Assembly (NCBI GenBank): GCA_021201315.1
Contig: JAJQFG010000038.1
Coordinates: 35,217 to 99,216 of the forward strand
DNA: 64,000 nt
Direction: 5' to 3'
Source: Erysipelotrichaceae bacterium
GTDB taxonomy: Bacteria; Bacillota_I; Bacilli_A; Erysipelotrichales; Coprobacillaceae
In this document: positions 8,971 to 17,416 of the stretch, in pieces
Layout of the letters: each line of letters starts with the position of its first letter
How positions within the stretch are numbered: position 1 is the first letter of the stretch
Translations under genes and position numbers: made by a program
Notes under the pieces: generated by a model
The model's database searches: none
Told to the model about the DNA's origin: nothing
Seen by the model: the letters and a program-made list of their open reading frames with translations, nothing else

Positions 8971-9662
8971 TTTAATAAAAACTCCTCATATTGACTCATA
9001 AGATTTTGCTTATATATTCTACCTACATTAAATTCTTGATTATCAATGAGAATAACTTTTGTTTTTTTAACTTCTTTGGCATAGTTAAAATTTATAACAA
9101 CATTTTTCTGTATTTGTATAAAATCAATATTATTGATTTGTTCCATAAACTTTTTAAGAGATGAAACTATTGTATAATCATTATTGATTGTTTTAATAAA
9201 CAAATCATGTCCCATAACCATGATAAACTTGATCTCATTAATTTGTATACTTGTTTTTCTTCCGTTTTGTTGGATAATGATTTTTTTGTTGTTTTCTAAT
9301 AAATGTTTATTTAATTGAGATAAAACAGTATTTAAATCATTATCATAATTGTTTTTTCTAATGAACTGAAAAATGTTGTATGATAATGCAGGAAAGACAA
9401 ACTCTTCATGATTTGATATAAATATGAGTATAACATTAGGGAAGTTATGTTGAATATATGTTGCCAGGTTAAGACCAGTGTAGCTGGTATTTAAATCAAC
9501 ATCTAAAAAGATAACATCTATCATTTTAACATCTAATATTTTTTCAAATGATTCACTGATAATTGTTATACTTAAATCATCCAAATCATTAAAATATAAA
9601 TTTATATCTTTTTTTAATTTTTGTGAAAATAGTCTGTCATCATCAACAATATAAAAATTCAT
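8967..9662 (-). CDS. LytTR-family response regulator (AgrA/ComE-like)
   Basis: 231 residues. The receiver domain (1-120) has the acidic cluster DDD at 7-9, phosphoacceptor D54 in FLDVDL, and S83 and K104 equivalents (FISN, FIRKN). A LytTR DNA-binding domain covers about 130-231 (IQINEIKFIMV, FIQIQKNVVINFNYA). It is the first gene of a two-gene operon with the GHKL kinase and is transcribed from the promoter at 9685-9713. The likely targets are the adjacent ABC genes, inferred from proximity only. Confidence 0.88.
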   Translation of the reverse strand: MNFYIVDDDRLFSQKLKKDINLYFNDLDDLSITIISESFEKILDVKMIDVIFLDVDLNTSYTGLNLATYIQHNFPNVILIFISNHEEFVFPALSYNIFQFIRKNNYDNDLNTVLSQLNKHLLENNKKIIIQQNGRKTSIQINEIKFIMVMGHDLFIKTINNDYTIVSSLKKFMEQINNIDFIQIQKNVVINFNYAKEVKKTKVILIDNQEFNVGRIYKQNLMSQYEEFLLK

Positions 9663-9684
9663 TGTTTCACCTCATTCCTACTCA

Positions 9685-9713
9685 ATTATAACCTAAATGA
9701 AAATGATAAGCAA
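9685..9713 (-). promoter_or_regulatory. promoter for the LytTR/GHKL operon
   Basis: Read on the minus strand: TTGCTT, 17-bp spacer, TATAAT, about 20 bases before the regulator start codon. Confidence 0.75.
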
Positions 9714-9738
9714 ATAAGCAGGTTTCCCTGCTTATTTT
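9713..9738 (-). terminator. terminator at the end of the methionine operon
   Basis: A 10-bp perfect stem AATAAGCAGG/CCTGCTTATT with a 4-base loop overlaps the metH stop. The T-tract on the minus side is short (TTTG). Confidence 0.65.
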
Positions 9739-12113
9739 ATAATCTCATTTAATAAATGTACCGATGCCATAGCATCAACTGTATAATAATCAGCTCCAAT
9801 ATCCTTGGCAATATCTTCCGTAAGGACAGCACCACCAACCCAAATAGGAACTTGGCAATTTGCTTCATGTAAGGCTTCAATTGTACGTTTCATATTGACG
9901 ACTGTTGTTGTCATTAATGCACTTAAGCCAATGGCTTTAGGTTGATATTTTTGATATGCTTTGACTACATCCTCAACCTTAACATCTTTACCTAAATCTA
10001 TCATTTCATAGCCATAGCTTTCTAAGACAACAGTGACAATATTTTTACCAATATCATGAATATCTCCTTCAACAGTACATATTAATATTGGTCCTTTCTT
10101 TTCATTAGAATTATTAGTAAATGTTGATTGAACAACTTCAAAAGCTAATTTAGAACTTTCAGCTGATTGAATCAATTGTGGTAAGAATATCTTACCTGTT
10201 TCATAATCTTTTCCTACTTGATTTAAAGCTGGTACAATCACTTCATTAATTAACGTTAAACCATCTTTATCAGATAATTCTATTTGTGTTTGTTGCTTAA
10301 TTTCATCCTTTAAACCTCTAATTATCATATAATAAAGATTCATTTCTTGATTTTCTTGTTTATTGGATTGTACTTGCTTTTGTACCTTAGAAGAAACAAC
10401 GTCATTGGCATGTCTTTCAATATATTGAATACTATCTTGATCCTGATATGTTAAAACATTATAAGCATCAATCACACCCATCATTTGTTCATCTAAAGGA
10501 TTCATAATCGGTAAATCCAAACCTGCATATAAAGCTGTTGTAAGGAATGTTCGATTAAGCAATGAACGATTAGGTAAACCAAAAGATACATTAGAAACCC
10601 CTAATACCGTATGATTACCCATTTCTCTAACCATCGTTAAAGCTTTAAGTGTTTCAATGACTTCTTTTTGTTGGGCAGATGCTGTTAAAGTTAAACAATC
10701 AATAATAATATCTTCTTTTCTAATACCATAAGACTGTGCTTTATTAATAATCTTTTTAGCAATATTTAATCTTTCTTCAGCTTTTAAAGGAATACCACTC
10801 TCCAATGTTAAACCAATCACCACACCACCATATTTTTTGGCGATTGGAAATATCGCATCCATCACTTCATCCTTACCATTAACAGAATTAATTAAAGGCT
10901 TACCATTATAATAACGACAAGCTGCTTCAATAGCTTTTGGATCAGAAGAATCAATCTGTAAAGGTAAATTAACCACTTCCTGTAACATTGGTACAACCTT
11001 TTTCATCACTTTAGCTTCATTGATACCAGGTAAACCAACATTCACATCCAAAACATGAGCACCTGCTTGATCTTGCTTAATTGCTTCTCTAACCAGTTCA
11101 TCATATCTTTCTTCCTTTAAAGCCAACTTCATCTTCTTTTTACCAGTTGGATTCAATCTTTCTCCACATATCACAACTTGACCATTAAAAACAACTGTTT
11201 GATTTTGTGAAGAAACCATGGTTTTATAAGGATTATTTCTTGGCTTTACTTTTGTAGGTAAAGCTTGTTTCATTTTTTGGATAAATTCAGGTGATGTACC
11301 GCAGCATCCTCCCACGATACTTGCTCCTAAATCAACTAAATGTTGCATAGAATCACAAAATTCATCAGGTGTTACTTCATAGTAGGTATTGCCATCTTTT
11401 AAAACAGGTAAACCTGCATTAGGTTGAACAATTACAGGTACATGAGCATATGACAATATATCTTCAACAATAGGTCTTAATTCATCTGGCCCTAAGGAAC
11501 AATTCACACCTAAAGCATCAACATTCAATCCTTCTACAACATTCACAAACGTTAACAGATCAACACCCATCAAAGTACGTCCATCATCTTGAAATGTCAT
11601 AGTCACAAATACAGGCAAATCTGTATTCTCTTTAACAGCCAATATACCAGCTTTCACCTCATATAAATCACTCATTGTTTCAAATAAAACAACATCCACA
11701 TCATCTTTCACAACCATAACTTGTGACTTAATAATCTCATAAGCTTCATCAAAACTTAATGTTCCCATTGGTTTAAGCATAGTTCCAATAGGACCAATAT
11801 CTAAAACAATATAACTATCATCTTCTCTATGCGTTCTTATTTGAGCCTCTTTCGCATGCTTGACTGCATTTCTTATCATATCTTTAAAATCATACTTAGA
11901 ATCCTTCATCTTCAATGGATTACATCCAAAAGTATTAATTGTAATAAAATCAGCACCAGCATTCAAATATCTCTCATGTATAGAAACCAACAATTCAGGA
12001 TTATCAATATTCAATTCCTCAGGAATATCTCCAGCTTTCAAACCAGCATTTTGCAGTTGTGTTCCCATTGCACCATCAAAAAACAACAAATCTTTCTTTA
12101 ATCTATCCAACAT
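9732..12113 (-). CDS. metH: cobalamin-dependent methionine synthase lacking the reactivation domain
   Basis: 793 residues against about 1,200 for E. coli MetH. In order: homocysteine S-methyltransferase barrel (1-290) with zinc-ligand cysteines in GVNCSLG and GGCCGTS; pterin (methyl-THF) domain (about 310-570); helical cap (about 590-670) and B12-binding Rossmann domain (to the end) with the cobalt-ligand histidine in GDIHDIGKNIV. The AdoMet-binding reactivation module is absent and is supplied by the separate gene just upstream (12098-12727). It transfers the methyl group from methyl-THF, made by MetF in the same operon, to homocysteine. The coding end overlaps the upstream gene by 16 bases. 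Confidence 0.95.
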   Translation of the reverse strand: MLDRLKKDLLFFDGAMGTQLQNAGLKAGDIPEELNIDNPELLVSIHERYLNAGADFITINTFGCNPLKMKDSKYDFKDMIRNAVKHAKEAQIRTHREDDSYIVLDIGPIGTMLKPMGTLSFDEAYEIIKSQVMVVKDDVDVVLFETMSDLYEVKAGILAVKENTDLPVFVTMTFQDDGRTLMGVDLLTFVNVVEGLNVDALGVNCSLGPDELRPIVEDILSYAHVPVIVQPNAGLPVLKDGNTYYEVTPDEFCDSMQHLVDLGASIVGGCCGTSPEFIQKMKQALPTKVKPRNNPYKTMVSSQNQTVVFNGQVVICGERLNPTGKKKMKLALKEERYDELVREAIKQDQAGAHVLDVNVGLPGINEAKVMKKVVPMLQEVVNLPLQIDSSDPKAIEAACRYYNGKPLINSVNGKDEVMDAIFPIAKKYGGVVIGLTLESGIPLKAEERLNIAKKIINKAQSYGIRKEDIIIDCLTLTASAQQKEVIETLKALTMVREMGNHTVLGVSNVSFGLPNRSLLNRTFLTTALYAGLDLPIMNPLDEQMMGVIDAYNVLTYQDQDSIQYIERHANDVVSSKVQKQVQSNKQENQEMNLYYMIIRGLKDEIKQQTQIELSDKDGLTLINEVIVPALNQVGKDYETGKIFLPQLIQSAESSKLAFEVVQSTFTNNSNEKKGPILICTVEGDIHDIGKNIVTVVLESYGYEMIDLGKDVKVEDVVKAYQKYQPKAIGLSALMTTTVVNMKRTIEALHEANCQVPIWVGGAVLTEDIAKDIGADYYTVDAMASVHLLNEIIK

Positions 12114-12727
12114 CTCTTATTATCCTTTCTTAGACTACATGTATCTTTACGTATGCAATGTCCACATTCTTTATGTATATGATCCTTACCAATACCAATA
12201 AAACAAAGCATTGTCTTTTGTGGTACAAACAAACCACTATCCGTTAAAGTAACACCTAAATACTTATACATATTCAAATACTTATAAAACATCTTATTCA
12301 ATGACACGGGAACATCTCCATATCCAGGCGCAAAACGAAAAGTCCTATCTTTTAAATCCAACGTCTTTTCATATTCATCTAATCTATATTCCAAATAGCT
12401 ACTCGCAATAGCATCCATAATCACGGCTTTACTCATATCTATTTTAGAAATATATTTAATCCTTCTTTCCACATCTATTCCTAAAGTTGCACCAATAAGC
12501 ATCACATGATGACAACCTTGTAAATAATACTGTGTATCTTGAAATTGAAGGCTCATATTGAGCTCTTCTATCATTAAATCATTCGTTAAATGACATATTT
12601 GATGCACTTGTTTAAAACGAGCATATTCTATAACTTCTTTTTCGCAAATATCATATAACTTATCAAAATCATCATCTAATTCTTGATCATGGTAACCTAA
12701 ATATTTAAGGGCTTGTTGTTTAATCAT
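12098..12727 (-). CDS. stand-alone MetH reactivation (AdoMet-binding) domain protein
   Basis: 209 residues. The motif RFAPGYGDVP corresponds to the RxxxGYG AdoMet-binding signature of the C-terminal reactivation domain of MetH, and it lies between metF and a MetH that lacks that domain. The C-terminus holds a cysteine cluster (CGHC...C...C), which recurs in free-standing forms of this family. Its job would be reductive methylation of the cob(II)alamin that accumulates on MetH. It overlaps metF by 8 bases and metH by 16. Confidence 0.9.
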   Translation of the reverse strand: MIKQQALKYLGYHDQELDDDFDKLYDICEKEVIEYARFKQVHQICHLTNDLMIEELNMSLQFQDTQYYLQGCHHVMLIGATLGIDVERRIKYISKIDMSKAVIMDAIASSYLEYRLDEYEKTLDLKDRTFRFAPGYGDVPVSLNKMFYKYLNMYKYLGVTLTDSGLFVPQKTMLCFIGIGKDHIHKECGHCIRKDTCSLRKDNKRCWID

Positions 12728-13610
12728 GATTCAAATTTTCTAAAACAGTTGGAATACTCGCAAAAATACTTTGAGCAATTTCAGGCTTATTCATCGTATA
12801 AATATGAATACCATCTACACCATTAGTAATCAAATCAATGATTTGACTAGTAGCATAATTTATACCAATTTCTCTGACAGCCTTAGGATAATGATAGTAG
12901 TTTTCAATCATTGTTGATAAATTATATGGAATAGAAGAACCACACATCTTACTAGATCTTAGTAATGACTTAGCATTAGTCACAGGCATAATACCTGCTA
13001 AAATAGGTACAGTAATACCCATTCTTCTTGCTTCTTTAACCAATCTATAATAATAATTATTATCATAGAATACTTGAGTTACCAAATACTCTGCCCCTGC
13101 ATCAACTTTCTGCTTTAAAGCCTTCAAATCATCTTCAAAACATGTAGCTTCATAATGCACTTCAGGATAACAAGCACCTGATAAACAAAAATCATTAGGA
13201 AATTCTTTAATAATAAACTCATCCAACTCTTTTGCATAATGAAATACCATCTCATCCTTATTAAAGCTAGGATCATTTGGAAAATCTCCTCTTAATCCCA
13301 AAATATTCTCAACATTATTATCCTTCAATTGTTGACATATATCTCTAATACTATCCTCTGTAGCATTAATACATGTCAAATGAGCTACAGATTCAATATG
13401 ATATTGATTTTTAATTGTTGATGCAATCTCAATTGTTTTATCTCTATTACTTCCACCTGCTCCATAAGTCACACTAATAAAATCAGGATTCAATTTTGAT
13501 AATTCCTCAATCGTATGATATATAGAAGAAATATCACCATCCTTGTTTTTAGGTGGGAATATTTCAAAAGAAATCGTTGCTTTAGTTTTTAGTATATCTG
13601 ATATTTTCAT
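12720..13610 (-). CDS. metF: 5,10-methylenetetrahydrofolate reductase
   Basis: 296 residues, the normal bacterial MetF length. It is a FAD-dependent TIM barrel: SFEIFPPK at the N-terminus with the conserved glutamate, SVTYGAGGS, HLTC, LALRGD-like NILGLRGDFP, and TQVFYDN. It makes 5-methyl-THF, the methyl donor for MetH. First gene of the operon, with AGGAGGTTAATT before its ATG. No SAM riboswitch or T-box precedes it; the promoter at 13638-13666 leaves a leader of only about 20 bases. Confidence 0.95.
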   Translation of the reverse strand: MKISDILKTKATISFEIFPPKNKDGDISSIYHTIEELSKLNPDFISVTYGAGGSNRDKTIEIASTIKNQYHIESVAHLTCINATEDSIRDICQQLKDNNVENILGLRGDFPNDPSFNKDEMVFHYAKELDEFIIKEFPNDFCLSGACYPEVHYEATCFEDDLKALKQKVDAGAEYLVTQVFYDNNYYYRLVKEARRMGITVPILAGIMPVTNAKSLLRSSKMCGSSIPYNLSTMIENYYHYPKAVREIGINYATSQIIDLITNGVDGIHIYTMNKPEIAQSIFASIPTVLENLNHD

Positions 13611-13637
13611 AATTAACCTCCAATATTTATATGAATT

Positions 13638-13666
13638 ATTATAACGAAAGTTGACACATTTAACAA
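13638..13666 (-). promoter_or_regulatory. promoter of the metF-metH operon
   Basis: On the minus strand TTGTTA, 17-bp spacer, TATAAT. The predicted transcription start is near 13631. Confidence 0.8.
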
Positions 13667-13725
13667 CTAAAACATTTTGGTAAAATATAATGAAATATAA
13701 TGAGATTTTGTCAGAAATAATATTC

Positions 13726-13754
13726 TTGCAAATCTTTTGATTTTAGTATATTAT
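13726..13754 (+). promoter_or_regulatory. promoter of the type III toxin-antitoxin locus
   Basis: TTGCAA, 17-bp spacer, TATTAT. The predicted start near 13761 precedes the first 36-nt repeat by about 26 bases. Confidence 0.78.
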
Positions 13755-13786
13755 AGTTGTGGACAACGTTGATTACACGTTTTATT

Positions 13787-13886
13787 GGTGTTTCGCTACC
13801 GTTAAAGGCGAACGATATTCTTGGTGTTTCGCCACCGTTAAGGGCGAACGATATTCTTGGTGTTTCGCCACCATTAAGGGCGAGCG
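13787..13886 (+). ncRNA. toxI: ToxI-type antitoxin RNA: 2.8 tandem 36-nt pseudoknot repeats
   Basis: Three head-to-tail copies begin at 13787, 13823 and 13859; the first two are a full 36 nt and the third is truncated. Each can fold as an H-type pseudoknot: GGTG pairs with CACC around the loop TTTCGC, and loop bases TTCGC pair with GCGAA downstream. Copy 1 (TACC) and copy 3 (GCGAG) carry changes that keep pairing through G-U wobbles. The layout promoter, repeats, terminator, ToxN gene is that of type III toxin-antitoxin loci. From memory, the unit resembles the 36-nt ToxI repeat of Pectobacterium in its GGTG...ACC...TTAAG...ATTC framework. The repeats are also open as a 12-residue peptide repeat, but the only start (TTG 13757) lies before the predicted transcript. 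Confidence 0.88.
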
Positions 13887-13897
13887 TAAAAGTAATC

Positions 13898-13940
13898 AGT
13901 AAGAAGGGGCAGTATTTAAATACTGTCCCTTTTACTTAAA
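13898..13940 (+). terminator. hairpin terminator between toxI and toxN
   Basis: A long hairpin pairs 13898-13917 with 13918-13936 (19 bp with one bulged G). The inner GGGGCAG stem is followed by TTTTACTT. Partial read-through here is how type III loci set the RNA-to-toxin ratio. Confidence 0.82.
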
Positions 13941-13953
13941 ATTGGAGGTATTT

Positions 13954-14475
13954 ATGAAAATAGCATTTTATTTTGTTGATGAAGATTATATAGACTATCT
14001 TAAGAAATATGAGATTAAACATAGAGGATTTACGACGGTTCCTAATGTTGTTTATACTAAGCACAGTAAATTTTTGTACGGAGCAGTGTTAGAAATTGAA
14101 CATAAAAAGTACTTTGTTCCTGTATCATCATATTCAAGAAAATATCGTGAAAACATGCTTATAAAAATTCAGAATCATGGTCAAGAAATAGTTGCTGGAT
14201 CGTTGAGATTCAATTATATGATACCAGTTCCAGATAGATGCGTTCATATTTATAATTTTAAAGACGGTCCTGAGACACATGAAAGAAGAATTTTTATAGA
14301 AAAAGAATACCGTTATTGTAAAAGTAATAGATCTAAAATACAAAAATATGCTAAAGACACATATAAACGTGTTATTAGTAAGTCAAATGAAAGATTAATA
14401 AGAAATAGTTGTGATTTTAAACTTTTAGAAGAAGCGTATGTTGAGTATGTGAATCTTTTAAAGATAAAAAGTTGA
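13954..14475 (+). CDS. toxN: ToxN/AbiQ-family type III toxin endoribonuclease
   Basis: 173 residues; ToxN proteins are about 170. The start at 13954 follows GGAGG at 13944-13948. The family framework is visible: an early YIDYLKKY segment, GAVLEIEHKKYFVPVSS (S58-S59 at the place of T52-S53 in Pectobacterium ToxN), NYMIPVP, and the closing CDFKLLEEAYVEY. ToxN cleaves cellular and phage RNA and is held in check by binding ToxI pseudoknots. Together with the upstream repeats this makes an essentially complete type III locus, usually active in phage abortive infection. Divergence outside the motifs means the exact subfamily (ToxIN, CptIN or TenpIN) needs a profile search; ToxIN is favoured by the repeat length. 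Confidence 0.87.
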   Translation: MKIAFYFVDEDYIDYLKKYEIKHRGFTTVPNVVYTKHSKFLYGAVLEIEHKKYFVPVSSYSRKYRENMLIKIQNHGQEIVAGSLRFNYMIPVPDRCVHIYNFKDGPETHERRIFIEKEYRYCKSNRSKIQKYAKDTYKRVISKSNERLIRNSCDFKLLEEAYVEYVNLLKIKS

Positions 14476-14513
14476 TAATACTAAATATTTATAGAAATAA
14501 AGGAGTGATTAAG

Positions 14514-15119
14514 ATGATTTATTTTACTAGTGATCTTCATTTAGGACATCGTTCTGTTATTAATATGTGTCAAAGACCATTTGATAATATTGAAGAAATG
14601 AATAAGACACTTATCCATAATTGGAATGATATTGTTACTAATAATGATACTGTATATATTTTAGGTGATTTATGTTATCGTATCAAAAACGATGAAGCGA
14701 ATAGTGTTATAAAAAAACTAAAAGGTAAAAAGATACTTATTATGGGTAATCATGACAACAAATATGGGATGTACGATGAAACTTTGTTCAAAGAGATTTG
14801 TTACTATAAGGAAATGAAATATGATCATATAAAATATGTGTTGTTTCATTATCCCATTGAAGATTGGAATGGTATGTATCATGGTTCAATACATCTGCAC
14901 GGTCATTCTCATAACAAGCCTGAATATAACTTGTTGATGAGAGAGAAAGGATTAATACGTTATGATGTGGGTGTTGATGCAAATGATTTTAGACCTGTAT
15001 CATTGGATGATATTCTAGATTTTTTTCCGTTAAATAAATATCATCACTCTTTTATATTTGATAAGATATGTGTGTCAGATAAATATTGCCGTAGCGGAAA
15101 TTCTGGTTGCATCATGTGA
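14514..15119 (+). CDS. calcineurin-like metallophosphoesterase
   Basis: 201 residues. The start at 14514 follows AAAGGAG at 14499-14505; an earlier in-frame ATG at 14472 overlaps toxN and lacks a ribosome site. All metal-binding blocks are present: DLHLGH (7-12), GDLCYR, MGNHD, H in FHYP, and HGHSH. The N-terminal 165 residues match small bacterial phosphoesterases and the last 35 are an extra tail with three cysteines. The substrate is unknown. Its place between an RNase toxin and a Ro60 gene suggests RNA ends or cyclic phosphates as substrates, which is inference. Confidence 0.85.
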   Translation: MIYFTSDLHLGHRSVINMCQRPFDNIEEMNKTLIHNWNDIVTNNDTVYILGDLCYRIKNDEANSVIKKLKGKKILIMGNHDNKYGMYDETLFKEICYYKEMKYDHIKYVLFHYPIEDWNGMYHGSIHLHGHSHNKPEYNLLMREKGLIRYDVGVDANDFRPVSLDDILDFFPLNKYHHSFIFDKICVSDKYCRSGNSGCIM

Positions 15120-15216
15120 TAGGAAATTTATTATTAAAAAAGTTTTATGGTGTTTATTAAAAAACATACACCAGATTTAATATTCACGGCAATTTTTTTA
15201 ATGGGGAGTGATACAT

Positions 15217-16876
15217 ATGAATGAAATGACAAAAGCAGTCAAAATCAACAGAGCAATTGAAACTAAAAGACCTGTTGTGAACTTTATGGGTGGTATTTCT
15301 TATGAAATCAATCCATTAGATACATTAAAAATGGTAACTGCTTCTTCCATATTTGGAGAACCACAATATTATCGAGATGGCGAGTTTAAATCAGCTACAA
15401 TCTATGATGGTATATATCGTACCAATAAATTCTTTGAAGCATACTCTATCATAGATAATAACTATGAAGGTAAGAAAACTTCAGAAATCATGGAAGATAT
15501 CATTGGTAAAGCTTTGGATTATGATTTTGAAGCAACCATCAAATGGGCTGAAACACTACGTCATGACTATTTTATGAGACTCAATCCTCAAATTATTATG
15601 GTAAGAGCTGCCATGCATCCTTATCGTGCTACTTTCAATCAAACACATCCAGGTATGTTTTCTTCAATCAATCAAAAAGTTATGTTACGTGGTGATGAAC
15701 CAGCATCACAATTAACTTATTACTTATACCGTCATGGTTCTAAAAATAATGTACCTAATATTCTAAAAAGAAACTGGGCACAAAAAATAGAATCATTAGA
15801 TAAATATGCTATGCATAAATATAAAAATACAGGTATAGGTATGATTGATGTGGTACGTATATCACATGCTCATGGAGAACACATTGATGAATTGATGAAA
15901 ACTGGTAATATAGAAGTTGAAGATAAAGATAATACTTGGGAAACTTTAAGAGCACAAGGAAAATCATGGAGCGAAATCCTTGATACGATTAAGTTAGGGC
16001 ATATGGCACTTCTTAGAAATCTAAGAGGAATATTTACTGAAATAGATGATAATGCTCAATGTAAAGAAATCATGGATCAATTAAAGAAAGGTGTCTTGAA
16101 GGGAAAACAATATCCATTTCGTTACTATGCTGCTATGAAAGTCATTGATAAGTCTAATGTTCATTGTAAAATAATGATATTGGATGCTTTAGAAGAATGT
16201 ATGGACATAGCATGTAGTAATATGCCTAAATTAAAAGGTAAAACTATGTGTTTGTCTGATAATTCAGGTTCAGCATGGGGAACATGTAATAGCGAATATG
16301 GTAGTATTAGAATAGCGGAAATTGATAATTTGTCATCTGTTATTACAGCTCATAATTGTGAAGAAGGCTATGTTGGTAAATTTGGTGATAAACTTAAAAT
16401 ATTTCCAATTACGCATAGAAATTACGCATAGAAATGGTATTCTATCACAAGCTAATCAGATTACATTTGAAAGCAACCATGATGTCGGTGGAGCTACGGA
16501 AAATGGGATTTGGATATTCTTTAAGAATGCCATTGAAAATAAAGAACATTGGGATAATATCTTTATTTATTCTGATCAACAAGCAGGTCATGGTGATTTA
16601 TTTGGAACAGATGAAGGCATTGAAGAATATAAGGAAAAAGGTTATTTAGCTTATGAATATTATGTAGATGTCGCAAAGTTGATTGATACATATCGTAATA
16701 CTGTTAATCCAAAAGTTAATGTCTTTTCAGTCCAAACTGCTGGTTATTATAACGTACTTATTCCAGAATATGGTTATCGTAGTAATATTCTTTATGGATG
16801 GACAGGTAAGGAATTATCTTTTGCGGATACGATGATCCAGTTTTGGGATTATAAGGATCAAGAAAAAAATTCTTGA
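15217..16876 (+). pseudogene. rsr: Ro60/Rsr (TROVE plus vWA domain) gene broken by a 13-bp tandem duplication
   Basis: The N-terminal 404 residues (start 15217, after GGGGAG at 15203-15208) form the alpha-helical TROVE ring and the start of a vWA domain, with the MIDAS motif DNSGS followed by the conserved alanine-tryptophan segment. The frame stops at 16431. The remaining 148 residues of the vWA domain continue in another frame to 16876 (FESNHDVGGATENG...). The break lies exactly at a perfect tandem 13-bp duplication (16408-16420 and 16421-16433). Removing one copy restores a single frame of about 548 residues, close to the 538 of vertebrate Ro60. Ro proteins bind Y RNAs and misfolded RNAs and work with exonucleases. 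As it stands only a truncated protein is made, unless the duplication is reversible. Confidence 0.88.
16408..16433 (+). repeat. perfect 13-bp tandem duplication causing the frameshift
   Basis: ATTACGCATAGAA occurs twice back to back. Thirteen is not a multiple of three, so the second copy shifts the frame and brings TAG at 16429-16431 into phase. Confidence 0.95.
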
Positions 16877-16884
16877 TCTTTTTT
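16856..16884 (+). terminator. Rho-independent terminator after the Ro60 gene
   Basis: A 9-bp stem GATCAAGAA/TTCTTGATC with an A5 loop is followed by TTTTTT. It overlaps the end of the frame-restored coding sequence. Confidence 0.88.
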
Positions 16885-17108
16885 AAAACTTTTTGATGGT
16901 TTAAAACGTCTATATAGTGAAGAAGCAAAATGTTTTTTTCTCCCAGTTTATATGGCAATGCAAACTGTTAAAACAGAGACCTCATCAAATTCTAAAGTCT
17001 GTGAATGAAAAAAAAGAGGAAAGCCAATGTATTATTTTGTCCTAACATATATGGACATCAATCTTCTCTCTTTCTTGAAAGGTGCTATTTAAAGCACCTT
17101 TCATTTCT
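16885..17108 (+). ncRNA. candidate small RNA or short-peptide unit ending in a strong terminator
   Basis: This 220-base stretch has no recognisable gene yet ends in its own terminator (10-bp stem GAAAGGTGCT/AGCACCTTTC at 17077-17102, then a T-rich tail). Bases near 17007-17020 can pair, with two mismatches, with CTTCTCTCTTTCTT near 17063-17076, enclosing a hairpin TGTCC/GGACA. That is the long-stem shape of a Y RNA, and Ro60 genes often sit beside Y RNA genes. A 21-codon frame (17026-17091) preceded by AGAGGAAAG is an alternative. No conserved Y RNA sequence was recognised and no clear promoter was found. Confidence 0.3.
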
Positions 17109-17122
17109 TTTTATACAAATGA

Positions 17123-17151
17123 TTGTCATAACATGAAAAGTTCGTTATAAT
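17123..17151 (+). promoter_or_regulatory. promoter of the cobalamin-riboswitch operon
   Basis: TTGTCA, 17-bp spacer, TATAAT. The predicted start near 17158 places the riboswitch at the head of the transcript. Confidence 0.85.
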
Positions 17152-17175
17152 AATAAAAAATTAATAAGAAATCGC

Positions 17176-17412
17176 ATATTTAGTGGTTGTGACAAACATT
17201 AATAAGGAATTAGGTGAAAAACCTGGACAGTCCCGCTGCCGTGATGAGGAATGAAAGCAAATACCATTGGGAAACTGAGAAGGTGCTGGAGTGATGATTC
17301 AAAGTCGGAATACTTGCCATTATCTTAGGATAAATTCTACGTGGATATAGAATAGTTCTATTTTGTGTATACATATCTATCCTTTTATGCGCTCTTTTTT
17401 AAGGAGGGCTTT
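17176..17412 (+). promoter_or_regulatory. cobalamin riboswitch with expression platform
   Basis: Hallmark conserved blocks are all present: AGGTGAAAAACCTGGACAGT around 17212-17231, CCCGCTGCCGTGATGAGG immediately after, and the B12-box relative AGTCGGAATACTTGCC at 17303-17318. Downstream, ATAGAA/TTCTAT and related short stems (17347-17361) could switch. GCGCTCTT (17390-17397) can pair imperfectly with AAGGAGGGC (17401-17409), hiding the ribosome site of the first gene. This suggests translational control, possibly combined with attenuation since T-runs follow. The operon should be off when cobalamin is plentiful. Confidence 0.92.
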
Positions 17413-17416
17413 TTTA

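Noticed and set aside
11829..12201. Plus-strand frames opposite the metH start
   Set aside because: Shadows of the strongly conserved metH and reactivation genes on the minus strand.
13787..13886. Short CRISPR array
   Set aside because: The 36-bp units are directly adjacent with no spacers, and no cas genes are nearby.
13757..13939. 60-residue frame with a repeated 12-residue unit (GVSPPLRANDIL)
   Set aside because: It starts at a TTG before the predicted transcript start, has no ribosome site, and the repeat is better explained as 36-nt ToxI RNA pseudoknots.
17026..17091. 21-codon frame preceded by AGAGGAAAG
   Set aside because: Too short to call without conservation; kept only as an alternative to the small-RNA candidate.
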